Source of the DNA: Butyricicoccus pullicaecorum
GTDB taxonomy: Bacteria; Bacillota; Clostridia; Oscillospirales; Butyricicoccaceae
NCBI GenBank assembly: GCA_018366035.1
Contig: JAGZIW010000013.1
Location: 1 to 64,000 of the forward strand
Direction: 5' to 3'
Length of the DNA stretch: 64,000 nt
The notes under the pieces were generated by a model. The model was not told the origin of the DNA, ran no database searches, and saw only the letters and a program-made list of their open reading frames with translations. Below are positions 50,192-60,226 of this stretch, piece by piece (the first letter of the stretch is position 1; each line of letters opens with the position of its first letter). Made by a program: the position numbers and the translations under genes.

Positions 50192-52822
50192 ATGAAAAAA
50201 TATGTATACCTGTTCTCGGAAGGAAATGGCTCCATGCGTGAGCTATTGGGCGGCAAAGGCGCAAACTTAGCAGAAATGACCGGTCTCGGTATGCCTGTGC
50301 CGCAGGGTTTTACCATTACAACCGAGGCTTGTACGCGCTACTATGAAGATGGCCGTCAGATTTATCCAGATATTCAGGAACAGATCATGGAGTATCTCGA
50401 TAAGCTGGAAAAAATGACAGGAAAGCATTTGGGCAATCCAGAATCTCCCCTGCTTGTGTCTGTCCGTTCGGGTGCGCGTGCCTCCATGCCCGGAATGATG
50501 GATACCATTTTGAATCTCGGCATGAATGATGACATCTGTGAAGCAGTTGCACGTTTGACTGACAATCCGCGCTTTGCACGCGACTCATACCGTCGCTTTA
50601 TCCAGATGTTTGCTGATGTAGTTATGGAATTGCCCAAAAATACTTTTGAGCAGTTTATCGATCAGGTCAAGGAAAAGCGCGGCGTGACCCATGACAATGA
50701 ACTGGACGAAAACGATATGCTTGAGCTTATCAATCTGTTCAAGGACCATTATGAGAAGAATATCGGTGAGCCGTTCCCGCAGGATCCAAAAAAGCAGCTT
50801 ATGGAAGCTGTGCGCGCGGTATTCCGCTCATGGGATAATCCGCGTGCCAATACCTATCGCCGTATGAATGATATCCCATATTCTTGGGGCACAGCTGTCA
50901 ATGTACAGTCCATGGTTTTTGGCAATATGGGTGAAACCTCAGGCACCGGTGTTGCATTTACCCGCAATCCGGCAACCGGTGAAAAGAAGCTGTATGGTGA
51001 GTTCCTTATGAATGCACAGGGAGAGGACGTTGTTGCCGGTATCCGCACCCCACAGCCAATTTCCGCGCTGGCAGACACAATGCCGCAGGTTTATGAGCAG
51101 TTTGTAGATATTTCTCAGAGACTGGAACAGCATTATGGCGATATGCAGGATATGGAATTTACCATTGAAAAGGGCAAGCTGTATATGCTTCAGACACGAA
51201 ATGGCAAGCGTACTGCACAGGCGGCGCTCAAGGTTGCCGTAGATCTCGTAGATGAGGGCATCTGCACCAAGGAGCAGGCAATTCTCAAGGTAGAGCCGCA
51301 TCAGCTGGACGCACTTCTGCACCCGACCTTCAATCCGGCTGCACTCAAGGCAGCAACTCCGATTGCAACCGGTTTGCCGGCTTCCCCAGGCGCGGCTTGC
51401 GGTGCTGTTTACTTCACCGCAGAGGAAGCTGTGGCAGCGCATAAAACAGGTGCTAAGGTGGTTCTCGTTCGACAGGAAACCTCTCCGGAGGATATTGATG
51501 GCATGGTTTCCGCGGAGGGCGTTATGACTGCCCGCGGCGGTATGACCTCGCATGCAGCCGTTGTTGCCCGCGGCATGGGTACTTGCTGTGTTGCAGGTGT
51601 TTCCGGTGTCAAGGTATCGGAAGCAGATAAGACGATTACTTTTGCCAATGGAACGGTAATTCATGAGGGCGATTTTATTTCGCTAGATGGATCCACGGGC
51701 AATGTATATGAGGGCAAGATTGAGACACAGGAAGCTGAGCTGACAGGTGATTTTGGTCGGTTCATGGGCTGGGCAGACGAACTGCGTGTGCTTCAGGTCC
51801 GCACAAATGGAGATACGCCGCGTGATGCCGCGCAGGCACGCAAATTTGGCGCAGAGGGCATCGGGTTGTGCCGTACAGAGCATATGTTCTTTGAGGAAAG
51901 CCGTATTCGTGCCGTGCGTGAAATGATTGTTGCACCAGATGAAGCACAGCGCCGCAAGGCCCTTGCGAAGATCCTGCCGATGCAGCGTGGTGACTTTGAG
52001 GAAATCTATCGTGCGATGGGCGGGCTTCCAGTAACGATTCGCCTGCTGGATCCACCACTCCATGAGTTCCTGCCTTCTGATCCTGAAGATATTGCAGAGT
52101 TGGCAAAGGAAATGGATATGCCGGTCGAAAAACTTGAGGCAATTGTTGAAAATCTGCATGAATTTAACCCGATGCTGGGTACACGCGGCTGTCGCTTAGA
52201 TGTGCTGTATCCGGAAATTGCGGAAATGCAGACGGAAGCCATCATTTCCGCTGCAATCAATGTATGGAAACAAGATAATCTGCGTATCACACCAGAAATC
52301 ATGGTTCCGCTGGTTGTAGATGTGAAGGAACTGCGTTTTGTAAAGCGCAAGATCAAGGCAGTTGCCGATCAACTGATTGAAGCAGCAGATATTCCGATGA
52401 AGTATCTGGTTGGCACCATGGTTGAGACACCTCGCGCAGCTGTGACTGCTGGTCAGATTGCATCAGAAGCAGAATTCTTCTCCTTTGGTACCAACGACCT
52501 CACACAGATGACCTATGGTTTCTCCCGTGATGATGTGGGTAAGATTTTGGATCGTTACTTTGAAGAAAAGATTTTGGAATCTGATCCGTTCGCACGTTTG
52601 GATCAGCAAGGTGTTGGTCAGCTTGTGAAGATGGCGGTTGAAAATGGTCGCAGCACCCGTCCGGATATCAAACTGGGTATCTGTGGTGAGCATGGTGGTG
52701 ACCTATCTTCTGTTGAATTCTGTCATCAGATTGGTCTTAGCTACGTATCCTGCTCACCTTACCGTGTGCCGATTGCACGTCTGGCAGCTGCACAGGCAGC
52801 CGTAAAATATCCGGAAAATTAA
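50192..52822 (+). CDS. ppdK: Pyruvate, phosphate dikinase
   Basis: An 876-residue enzyme that interconverts pyruvate, ATP and phosphate with PEP, AMP and pyrophosphate. The N-terminal ATP-grasp part begins YLFSEGNGSMRELLGGKGAN. The swivelling domain has the phosphorylated His in ARGGMTSHAAVVARGMGTCC. The TIM-barrel PEP domain shows GIGLCRTEHMFF and a C-terminal GICGEHGGDLSSVEF with the catalytic Cys. The ATG at 50192 follows CGGAGG. It has its own promoters and terminator, and in anaerobes it supports pyrophosphate-based glycolysis or gluconeogenesis. Confidence 0.97.
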   Translation: MKKYVYLFSEGNGSMRELLGGKGANLAEMTGLGMPVPQGFTITTEACTRYYEDGRQIYPDIQEQIMEYLDKLEKMTGKHLGNPESPLLVSVRSGARASMPGMMDTILNLGMNDDICEAVARLTDNPRFARDSYRRFIQMFADVVMELPKNTFEQFIDQVKEKRGVTHDNELDENDMLELINLFKDHYEKNIGEPFPQDPKKQLMEAVRAVFRSWDNPRANTYRRMNDIPYSWGTAVNVQSMVFGNMGETSGTGVAFTRNPATGEKKLYGEFLMNAQGEDVVAGIRTPQPISALADTMPQVYEQFVDISQRLEQHYGDMQDMEFTIEKGKLYMLQTRNGKRTAQAALKVAVDLVDEGICTKEQAILKVEPHQLDALLHPTFNPAALKAATPIATGLPASPGAACGAVYFTAEEAVAAHKTGAKVVLVRQETSPEDIDGMVSAEGVMTARGGMTSHAAVVARGMGTCCVAGVSGVKVSEADKTITFANGTVIHEGDFISLDGSTGNVYEGKIETQEAELTGDFGRFMGWADELRVLQVRTNGDTPRDAAQARKFGAEGIGLCRTEHMFFEESRIRAVREMIVAPDEAQRRKALAKILPMQRGDFEEIYRAMGGLPVTIRLLDPPLHEFLPSDPEDIAELAKEMDMPVEKLEAIVENLHEFNPMLGTRGCRLDVLYPEIAEMQTEAIISAAINVWKQDNLRITPEIMVPLVVDVKELRFVKRKIKAVADQLIEAADIPMKYLVGTMVETPRAAVTAGQIASEAEFFSFGTNDLTQMTYGFSRDDVGKILDRYFEEKILESDPFARLDQQGVGQLVKMAVENGRSTRPDIKLGICGEHGGDLSSVEFCHQIGLSYVSCSPYRVPIARLAAAQAAVKYPEN

Positions 52823-52828
52823 AAAAAC

Positions 52829-52859
52829 ATAAAAAAGAGCAGGAAACTGCTCTTTTTTT
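52829..52859. terminator. Terminator between ppdK and yjbQ
   Basis: AGAGCAG-GAAA-CTGCTCT with A and T runs on both sides; shared by the convergent genes. Confidence 0.88.
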
Positions 52860-52897
52860 ATGCTTAAAATACAGTGCGTTGAAAAAGCTGTTGAGGC

Positions 52898-53350
52898 TTA
52901 TTCTCCCATTACCTGAAATACAACGTCACGCACGCGGTCGCGTGTGTCACATTCGACAAGCGTTAGATTTTGCCAAGGGCCGATGGTCAGCTTGCCATCT
53001 GCAAAGGGGATTACGATAAATGGCGAGAGCAGTGCGGATTTGATATGGGAGGAGCCGTTGTCATCATTCCATGTATCGTGATGATGATAATGTATGATGC
53101 GGCCGTTTTCATCTGTATAAGGCGAAAAAATATCCATTGCAGCTTTCAGATCATGGCGTACCATTCCGGGCTCGAATTCGAGTGTGGTAAGACCGGCAAC
53201 GCCGCCGGTAGTAAAGCCGGTGATGATGCCTGCGGAAATCCCTTTTTCACGACAGGCAGTGGTAACAGCATGCTGAAAATCCTCTGTAATATCGATCATG
53301 CCCATATGTGCGCGTGTTTGATAGGTTTTGGTTGTTGTAAATACAGCCAT
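52898..53350 (-). CDS. yjbQ: YjbQ family protein (UPF0047)
   Basis: A 150-residue protein of the YjbQ/UPF0047 family, recognised from GISAGIITGFTTGGVAGLTT, the His cluster IIHYHHHDTWNDDNGSSHIK and PWQNLTLVECDTRDRVRDVV. Relatives show weak thiamine-phosphate synthase activity, so it is often annotated as a secondary thiamine-phosphate synthase; the real role is unsettled. GGAGG lies 12 bases before the ATG at 53350. It follows rmlA by 33 bases on the minus strand and may be cotranscribed. Confidence 0.9.
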   Translation of the reverse strand: MAVFTTTKTYQTRAHMGMIDITEDFQHAVTTACREKGISAGIITGFTTGGVAGLTTLEFEPGMVRHDLKAAMDIFSPYTDENGRIIHYHHHDTWNDDNGSSHIKSALLSPFIVIPFADGKLTIGPWQNLTLVECDTRDRVRDVVFQVMGE

Positions 53351-53383
53351 AAATGCTTTTTCCTCCAGAAGTACGAAATGTAA

Positions 53384-54247
53384 TTATAAACAAAGAAGAT
53401 ACTGACCGTATAATGTTTGGCTCAATTCATTGCCCATACGATGCACATCTTCTACATCAATATATCCGCGGCGCAGAGCGATTTCTTCCAGACAGGCAAC
53501 ATACCGTCCGGTATCATCTTGTACTTCCTTGACACCCATGCCGGCAGTTAATAGATTATCTGCGGTTCCGGCATCTAGCCATACGAAATCTCGATCCAGT
53601 TTGATTACATGAAGTTGATTTCTGTTGAGATATTCCAAATTGACATCGCTGATTTCCAGTTCTCCGCGCGCAGAGGGCTTAAGCTGTTTTGCGATTTCAA
53701 TGACAGAGCTATCATAAAAATAAAGACCCGGGATAATGTAGTTGGATTTTGGCAGACGCGGTTTTTCTTCAATCGAAATCGCGCGGCCAGATGCGTCGAA
53801 TTCGATAACGCCAAAGGCGCGCGGGTTATGTACGTAGTATCCAAATACGGTTGCACCACCTGACTGAGATGCTTGTACCGCAGCGGACAGTGTGGACTCT
53901 AGACTGAGACTGTGGAAGATATTATCTCCAAGTACCAGACAAACCGGCTCATTTTCGATAAAACGCTCACCAATCAGGAGCGCATCTGCAATGCCGCGGG
54001 CAACCTCCTGCACTTCGTAGGAAATATTTACGCCCCAACGCGCGCCATTTCCTAAGAGCCGGTAGAAAGGACCCTCCTCTCCGGGGGGGATAATGATAAG
54101 GATATCCCGAATTCCAGCCTGCATCAATACAGCAAGCGGGTAATAAATCATGGGCTTGTCATAGACTGGCAGAAGTGGCTTACAGGTAGGGCGCGTCATG
54201 GGATATAAGCGGGAGCCCTTGCCAGCTGCTAGAATAATGCCTTTCAT
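53384..54247 (-). CDS. rmlA: Glucose-1-phosphate thymidylyltransferase
   Basis: A 287-residue nucleotidyltransferase that makes dTDP-glucose for rhamnose or other deoxysugars. It shows the nucleotide loop GIILAAGKGSRLYPMTRPTC, the substrate stretch KPLLPVYDKPMIYYPL and EEKPRLPKSNYIIPGLYFYD. The length matches RmlA short types. The other rml genes are not adjacent. GGAGG precedes the ATG at 54247. Confidence 0.93.
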   Translation of the reverse strand: MKGIILAAGKGSRLYPMTRPTCKPLLPVYDKPMIYYPLAVLMQAGIRDILIIIPPGEEGPFYRLLGNGARWGVNISYEVQEVARGIADALLIGERFIENEPVCLVLGDNIFHSLSLESTLSAAVQASQSGGATVFGYYVHNPRAFGVIEFDASGRAISIEEKPRLPKSNYIIPGLYFYDSSVIEIAKQLKPSARGELEISDVNLEYLNRNQLHVIKLDRDFVWLDAGTADNLLTAGMGVKEVQDDTGRYVACLEEIALRRGYIDVEDVHRMGNELSQTLYGQYLLCL

Positions 54248-54349
54248 GAAGTATACACTTCCTCCCTTTTCCGTGGCATACTGCCATCATGGTTTCAGCC
54301 AAGAGGCTGCGCTTTTCTGAAAAAATTGCCAGAAAATTTCTATTATCAC

Positions 54350-54358
54350 ATTATAGCA
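54350..54358 (-). promoter_or_regulatory. Extended -10 upstream of rmlA
   Basis: Minus strand TGCTATAAT; a possible TTATTG -35 lies 16 bases upstream. Confidence 0.45.
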
Positions 54359-54525
54359 TACCCGTGGACACAATAACAGTATTTCCTGAGAAATAAAAAA
54401 ATACGTCCAATTGAGTGCCAAAATATGAGCAACAGACACACTTTTCGGACAAAAAAGAATGGAAAAAGAGAGGTATTTGTGCTATGATAAAAACATACAG
54501 CATATTTTATGAAAGGGAGAATCGC

Positions 54526-57069
54526 ATGGCGGCGACAAAGAAAAAATCATCTGCGTCTCGTGCATCTGGACAGAGCAGTACGCAGAAAAAAAATAAATCT
54601 CCGGCAAAAAAGAGAAATCAGAAAAAGACTGAAATAACACCTGTGGTTCCACGAGAAATGTGGGCAGTGATTTATGGTGTGCTGGGGCTTTTGTGTCTGA
54701 TTGCTGTTTTGAAACGGGACGGAGCTGTGCTGCGTCTCATTCATACGACACTGAGTGGTATGGTGGGGTGGGGCATCTATTTATGCCCGTTTGCTTTATT
54801 TGGCATTGCTGCGCTTCTGTTTGTGCGCCGGAAAGGACCGGTGCGTTTGCGGAGTGCAGCAATTGCATGTACGCCGATTTTGTTTGGCGCGTTCATTCAT
54901 GCGCTGCTCTGTGGACCAGACTATACGGACGCAGGGCTTACGATGTTCCGCCTGCTGGGAGATGGTGCAAAATTGCAGGCAGGGGGATTGCTTGCAGGCG
55001 GTCTATACAGCATTTTGCGCTGGGCATTTTCTGGAATCGGGGCAATGCTGCTGCTCATTATTGGTATCATTGCAGATATTATGGTTATCTGCCGCTTAAC
55101 CCCGGGAGCGATTTGGGATGCACTGCGCCCACTGGAATATGAATATGACAGCGATGAAGAACGGGAATTTTATGAAGGTCCTGTTGTTTTGCCCAATGTA
55201 CATGAAGCGGTTGCCAATCGGCGCGCGCAGCGTGCAGAGAAACGAGCAGCGTTTGATATTGCATTAGACGATGAACCAGATTCTCCTGAAATTCCAGAGC
55301 TCGTAATGCAGGCAGTGCCGGATACGGAGCAGGAAACGGAGCAGCAGGAGGAAGTCACAGCAGATCCACCGCCGCTTGATGATATTCTGGCACTGTTCGA
55401 AAATCGGGAAACCGTGATGCAGGAAGATACAGTACAGAAACAGGAAACACCAGAAGCACCGCCTTGGGAGGAGGAGACGAAACCACGCGCGAAGCAGGAA
55501 AAAACAGAAAAAATCTCTGAAGATGAGCAGGCGGTCATGAATGCGCAGATGGACGAAAATCAGAAAGCACCGCTTATGGTATACGAGCACCCGCCGGTTG
55601 ATCTATTGAACCCGCCAAAGGGCGGCGCGAAAGGCAATGTGCAGGCAGAGCTGACGGAAAACAGCCAGCGGCTTGTCGATACATTGGAGTCCTTTGGCAT
55701 TGAGGCAAAGATTATTGGAATCGTGCGTGGTCCCTCCGTCACACGGTTTGAACTTACCATTGAACGCGGCGTGAAATTCAGTCGAATCACAGCATTATCC
55801 GATGACATTGCGCTGTCGCTTGGTGCAGTTTCGGTGCGTATTGCCCCAATTCCAGATAAGGTGGCTATTGGCATTGAGGTTCCGAACAAGTCAACAACTA
55901 TGGTAACCATTCGAGAGGTCATTGGCTCAGATACCTTTGCACAGGCAAAATCTCATGTTGCATTTTCGGTAGGCAAGGACATTACAGGTGCGCCTGTGGT
56001 GGGAGATATCGGCAAGATGCCACATCTGCTCATTGCAGGTACAACAGGCTCTGGTAAATCGGTGTGTGTCAATTCCATGCTGATTTCGCTGCTTTATAAG
56101 TCCTCTCCAGAGCAAGTGCGTCTGATTATGGTGGACCCGAAGATGGTAGAACTTGGAAACTACAATGGGATACCACATCTGTTGATTCCAGTTGTAACCG
56201 ATCCCAAAAAGGCAGCTGGTGCACTGAACTGGGCGGTGGGAGAGATGGAACGCCGGTATAAACTCTTTGCAGACAATCAGGTGCGTAAATTAGAGGACTT
56301 TAATGCCTTGATGCGCAGGAAGAAAGCAGAAGCGGAGCAGATGGAAGGTGGAACACCAGAGGTTTATCAGACTGTTCCGGAAATCGTGATTGTCATTGAC
56401 GAGCTGGCAGACCTTATGATGGTGGCTGCCAAGGAGGTGGAAACCTCGATTTGCCGCATTGCGCAGAAGGCGCGTGCAGCGGGTATGTATTTGATCGTTG
56501 CAACCCAGCGTCCTTCGGCAGATGTTATCACAGGTATTATGAAGGCGAATATTCCTTCACGCATCGCTTTCGCGGTTGCCTCACAGATTGAATCTCGAAT
56601 TATTTTGGATCAGACCGGTGCGGAAAAGCTGATTGGTAAGGGTGATATGCTATATGCACCGCTTGGAGAGGGAAAGCCGCAGCGTATACAGGGCTGCTTT
56701 ATTTCAAACGATGAAATCGAGCGGGTTATTTCTTTTGTAAAGTCCAATGGATCAGCAGAATACAGCGAAGAAATTCTGGAGCATATTGAGAAACAGGCTC
56801 AAAACGATGGTGGCGGAAATGCGGCTGGAGAAGGCTCTGGGGAGGAGGACGAGCTGCTCATGGACGCGATTGACGTCGTTGTGGAAGGCGGACAGGCTTC
56901 GGTTTCCATGCTGCAAAGAAGGCTCAAGCTGGGATATTCTCGTGCTGCCCGTATTGTAGACCAAATGGAAGAACGTGGTATTGTAGGCCCGTTTGAGGGC
57001 AGCAAGCCGCGGCAAATTTTGATTTCCAAAGAGGATTGGAAAGAAATGAAGCTGCGCCGACAAAGTTAA
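54526..57069 (+). CDS. ftsK: DNA translocase FtsK/SpoIIIE
   Basis: An 847-residue membrane-anchored DNA motor. After a basic N-terminus (residues 1-40) come about four transmembrane helices (45-200), then an acidic Glu/Gln/Pro-rich linker (215-390). The motor has Walker A GTTGSGKSVCVNSML, Walker B IVIVIDELADLMMV, and ends in the winged-helix gamma domain (VSMLQRRLKLGYSRAARIVD) that reads orienting sequences. In spore formers SpoIIIE pumps the chromosome into the forespore. The ATG at 54526 follows AAGGGAG. A TGCTATGAT extended -10 lies at 54480-54488. Confidence 0.95.
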   Translation: MAATKKKSSASRASGQSSTQKKNKSPAKKRNQKKTEITPVVPREMWAVIYGVLGLLCLIAVLKRDGAVLRLIHTTLSGMVGWGIYLCPFALFGIAALLFVRRKGPVRLRSAAIACTPILFGAFIHALLCGPDYTDAGLTMFRLLGDGAKLQAGGLLAGGLYSILRWAFSGIGAMLLLIIGIIADIMVICRLTPGAIWDALRPLEYEYDSDEEREFYEGPVVLPNVHEAVANRRAQRAEKRAAFDIALDDEPDSPEIPELVMQAVPDTEQETEQQEEVTADPPPLDDILALFENRETVMQEDTVQKQETPEAPPWEEETKPRAKQEKTEKISEDEQAVMNAQMDENQKAPLMVYEHPPVDLLNPPKGGAKGNVQAELTENSQRLVDTLESFGIEAKIIGIVRGPSVTRFELTIERGVKFSRITALSDDIALSLGAVSVRIAPIPDKVAIGIEVPNKSTTMVTIREVIGSDTFAQAKSHVAFSVGKDITGAPVVGDIGKMPHLLIAGTTGSGKSVCVNSMLISLLYKSSPEQVRLIMVDPKMVELGNYNGIPHLLIPVVTDPKKAAGALNWAVGEMERRYKLFADNQVRKLEDFNALMRRKKAEAEQMEGGTPEVYQTVPEIVIVIDELADLMMVAAKEVETSICRIAQKARAAGMYLIVATQRPSADVITGIMKANIPSRIAFAVASQIESRIILDQTGAEKLIGKGDMLYAPLGEGKPQRIQGCFISNDEIERVISFVKSNGSAEYSEEILEHIEKQAQNDGGGNAAGEGSGEEDELLMDAIDVVVEGGQASVSMLQRRLKLGYSRAARIVDQMEERGIVGPFEGSKPRQILISKEDWKEMKLRRQS

Positions 57070-57106
57070 AAGGCACAGACCGTAATTTATATGGGAGGAT
57101 AGAATC

Positions 57107-57616
57107 ATGGAATTGCAAAAAGTAGATGTACGTTCGTTGGAGTTCAATCCGTTTTCAAAGATTCAGGAACAATGGGCGCTTGTGGGTGCCGGAACCATGG
57201 ACAGTTTCAATATGATGACAGTCAATTGGGGCGGGCTTGGTGTGATATGGTTCAAAGATGTGTGCACCGTTTATGTACGTGAGAGCCGTTATACCAAAGA
57301 ATTCATGGATAAAAATGAGCTGTTCACATTAACCTTTTTGAAGTCTGGACATGAGGACGCGTTGAAACTGTGTGGTGCAAAGTCTGGACGGGATATGGAT
57401 AAGATGAAGGCATCTGGCTTGACCCCAATCCCGCTCGACGGAACCGTTGGCTTTGCGGAGTCGGAACTGACCTTCGTTTGTCGAAAGCTGTACTGCGGAG
57501 AGCTGTCTAAGGAAAACTTTATGTATGAGGAAACGCTGCGGGAAGCGTATCCGGAAGGGGATTATCATACCATGTACATTGGTGAAATTGTGGCAGTATA
57601 TGCTGCAAAATCATAA
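57107..57616 (+). CDS. Flavin reductase family protein (FMN-binding split barrel)
   Basis: A 169-residue protein of the flavoredoxin/flavin reductase type. TMDSFNMMTVNWGGLGVIW and RESRYTKEFMDKNELFTLTF match the FMN-contacting strand and loop of this fold. It probably shuttles electrons by FMN; the partner is unknown. GGAGG precedes the ATG, 38 bases after ftsK without a terminator between, so it may be on the ftsK transcript. Confidence 0.85.
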   Translation: MELQKVDVRSLEFNPFSKIQEQWALVGAGTMDSFNMMTVNWGGLGVIWFKDVCTVYVRESRYTKEFMDKNELFTLTFLKSGHEDALKLCGAKSGRDMDKMKASGLTPIPLDGTVGFAESELTFVCRKLYCGELSKENFMYEETLREAYPEGDYHTMYIGEIVAVYAAKS

Positions 57617-57644
57617 TATGTTGGGTTCATTCAGCACATGTAAG

Positions 57645-57690
57645 AAAATGCTTGAAATCGCTCATTTATGCGCAGTTTCAGGCATTTTTT
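57645..57690 (+). terminator. Terminator of the flavin reductase gene
   Basis: AATGCTTGAAA (57647-57657) pairs with TTTCAGGCATT (57676-57686), one G-U pair, followed by T6. Confidence 0.75.
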
Positions 57691-57805
57691 CTCCAGAGAA
57701 CTTTGCACGACAAAATCAAAAGCCGTCCATTAGACAGTTTTTTGAATGAACCGAATGTGGATTTCCGTGCTCTTTGTTCATAGAGAAATGATAGGAGATG
57801 ATATC

Positions 57806-58315
57806 ATGAAGCAAAGAGCAACCGATGGGAGACAGATGACAATTTTTTTATTCTGCATATATTTAGCTGCACTTACATGGATTATTATATTCAAAATGGC
57901 ACTGCCCGGAGAGTCACTTCCTCATTTTCGCTCGGTCAACTGGATTCCGTTCGGGGATTCTATGGTCATCAATAATCAGATTTCCTATGATGAAATCATT
58001 CAAAATATCCTTGCTTTTGTACCCTTTGGAATTTACCTATCCATGCTATTTCCCGAGCATTCCTTGATGTATAAGCTGATGTCTGCATCTGCATGCAGCC
58101 TTGGATATGAGATTTTACAATTTGTTTTTGCCATCGGTGCTTCTGATATTACAGATTGGATAGGAAATAGTTTTGGTGCTCTGATGGGGATTGGCGTATA
58201 TGCAGTGTTTTATAAATTATTTGGCAACTATACCAATCGGATTTTTAATATTTGCGCTGCCATTGCAACAATAGGTATGAGTTTGTTCATTGTCATATTG
58301 ATTGTTTCAAATTAA
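57806..58315 (+). CDS. VanZ-like membrane protein
   Basis: A 169-residue protein with about four to five transmembrane segments and VanZ-family marks: the periplasm-facing RSVNWIPFGDS, IIQNILAFVPFGIYLSMLFP and DITDWIGNSFGALMGI. VanZ-like proteins give low-level teicoplanin resistance in some enterococci, but most have unknown roles in the envelope. AGGAG precedes the ATG at 57806. The gene is more AT-rich than its neighbours and ends in its own terminator. Confidence 0.85.
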   Translation: MKQRATDGRQMTIFLFCIYLAALTWIIIFKMALPGESLPHFRSVNWIPFGDSMVINNQISYDEIIQNILAFVPFGIYLSMLFPEHSLMYKLMSASACSLGYEILQFVFAIGASDITDWIGNSFGALMGIGVYAVFYKLFGNYTNRIFNICAAIATIGMSLFIVILIVSN

Positions 58316-58341
58316 CAGCAGAACAAAATAGTTAGAGAAAG

Positions 58342-58377
58342 AAAAAGCGGAGGGCTTTTGAGTCCTCCGCTTTTTCT
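58342..58377 (+). terminator. Terminator of the VanZ-like gene
   Basis: AAAAAGCGGAGG (58342-58353) pairs with CCTCCGCTTTTT (58364-58375). Confidence 0.9.
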
Positions 58378-58534
58378 TTACAAATGCAACAAATGTAAAA
58401 TATTTGTATATGAAAAGGCGAGAATAAATGGCTTTCTGGTTGGGAGAATCCATTGGGGGTGTCTTGCATTTTTTCGGGAAATGCTTTATGCTATTTTTAA
58501 TGCAAAATACAGAATAAAGGGTGGGAAAAACACA

Positions 58535-59353
58535 ATGAAATATGATTTGATTGCACTGGATTTGGACGGTACAACGCTCAATCCACAAAATACAGTAAAT
58601 CCTGCGGTCAAACAGGCGGCGGCATGGGCACGTGCGCAGGGGGTGCGTATCGTGATTGCGACAGGACGCATTGCCAGTGAAGCAGCAGAATTTGCGGAAA
58701 TGCTGGGCACAAGTGATGATTTGGTGTGCGCAGGAGGTGCAGCCATATATTCACTGGCGCAGCATGCCTATACAATGCGCATTTCCATTCCGTGGGATTC
58801 AGCTGTCCGTGCCGCGGCGGTCGTAGAACGGGTCGGCATGGTATCCATGGTATATTCCGGAGAGCGTATGCTGATTACACCGTACGATGAAATGTATTTT
58901 TCACAATATAAAACGAATGAGGGATTCCATAGCAATAAAAAGGTAGTACCTTCTGTTGCAGAATACATTGCAAATACACATTTGTCGGTAGACAAAATGT
59001 TTTGTCGCTCAAAAGATCCATTTATGCTGAAAAATGCGCGTGAACAGATTGAGAAAATTTCAGGAGTACGGGTCATGAGCTCTGCGGACGATAATATTGA
59101 AGTGATTTCTCCAGATGCGGATAAGGGGAGTGCGCTGGAAAGCTTGTGCAAGCAGTATGGTATTTCGATGGAGCGCTGCATTGCTATTGGAGATAGTGAA
59201 AATGATTTGGAAATGCTGGGGGCTGTTGGAATGCCGGTTGCGATGGGAAATGCGAACGATGCGGTTAAGGCAGTTTCTAAATATATCACTGCGACGAATG
59301 CAGAAGATGGTGTTGCAAAGGCGATTTATCGCCTTCTGGAAAAAGAGACGTGA
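58535..59353 (+). CDS. Cof-type HAD-superfamily phosphatase
   Basis: A 272-residue cytoplasmic hydrolase. Motif I is LIALDLDGTTLN at residues 5-16 (nucleophile Asp), motif II is VIATGR, and motif IV is AIGDSENDLEMLGAVG. The C2B cap (residues 85-190) fits the Cof/YidA type that acts on sugar phosphates or flavin phosphates. The substrate cannot be told. The ATG at 58535 is used because it begins the conserved KYDLIALD strand; the upstream frame overlaps the VanZ terminator. Confidence 0.9.
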   Translation: MKYDLIALDLDGTTLNPQNTVNPAVKQAAAWARAQGVRIVIATGRIASEAAEFAEMLGTSDDLVCAGGAAIYSLAQHAYTMRISIPWDSAVRAAAVVERVGMVSMVYSGERMLITPYDEMYFSQYKTNEGFHSNKKVVPSVAEYIANTHLSVDKMFCRSKDPFMLKNAREQIEKISGVRVMSSADDNIEVISPDADKGSALESLCKQYGISMERCIAIGDSENDLEMLGAVGMPVAMGNANDAVKAVSKYITATNAEDGVAKAIYRLLEKET

Positions 59354-59467
59354 TGAAAAATCATGCACGAAATGGATAAAAAATTTTTTTATTTTTCACG
59401 AAAAATTCAAAAAATTACGATATAATCAGGTATACTATATACGTATCATCTGGAAGGAGACGGGCAA

Positions 59468-60151
59468 ATGGCTTTGATTCTCATTGCTGACGACGAAGCG
59501 CGGATTCGCCGTCTGGTATCAGATTTTCTGCGCCGAGATGGTCATACCATATTAGAGGCACAAGATGGCGCACAGGCATTGGAATTGATTGAGACGCGCC
59601 GAGCGGAGTTGGGGCTGGTAATTTTAGATGTGATGATGCCTCGTATCGATGGGTTTGGCGTGCTTGCGGCCATTCGGGCATCAGATCAGGGAACCCCACT
59701 GCCGGTTATGATGCTCACAGCGCGCGCAGAGGATACAGATGAGCTGCATGGGCTGGAAGCGGGTGCAGATGATTATGTTGCAAAGCCGTTTTCTCCAATG
59801 GTGCTTGCGGCGCGTGTCAAAACGCTTCTCAAGCGTACAGGTACAACCGACGAAGTGGCGGATACCTTCGGCGCACTCACCGTAGATGAACGCCGCCGAG
59901 AGGTCACAGTGAATGGACAATCTGTCGATTTAACCCCAAAAGAGTACGAACTATTGGTTTATTTCAAAAATAATCCACGAATCGCACTGTCACGCGAGGC
60001 AATTCTGAATGCGGTCTGGGGATATGATTATTTTGGTGACCTGCGTACCGTAGATACACATATTAAAAAGCTGCGGGCAAAGCTTGGAGCCTATGGAACC
60101 ATGATTGGAACCGTTCGTGGATACGGATATCGGTTTGAAACTGAAAAATAA
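59468..60151 (+). CDS. OmpR/PhoB-family response regulator
   Basis: A 227-residue regulator. The receiver (1-118) has the acidic pair DDE near 8, the phospho-accepting Asp in LVILDVMMPRIDGFG, Thr in MMLTARAED and Lys in DYVAKPFSP. The winged helix (130-227) shows VDLTPKEYELLVYFKNNP and VDTHIKKLRAKLGAYG. AAGGAG precedes the ATG. Its likely kinase is the histidine kinase at 61263, with two YbjN-like genes and a terminator between them. Confidence 0.94.
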   Translation: MALILIADDEARIRRLVSDFLRRDGHTILEAQDGAQALELIETRRAELGLVILDVMMPRIDGFGVLAAIRASDQGTPLPVMMLTARAEDTDELHGLEAGADDYVAKPFSPMVLAARVKTLLKRTGTTDEVADTFGALTVDERRREVTVNGQSVDLTPKEYELLVYFKNNPRIALSREAILNAVWGYDYFGDLRTVDTHIKKLRAKLGAYGTMIGTVRGYGYRFETEK

Positions 60152-60226
60152 ACCATCATGCAATGAGTTTACTTTTTTCGTATGTTGTGGTATGATTTTA
60201 ATATATCTCGGATTGAGGTGATAGAT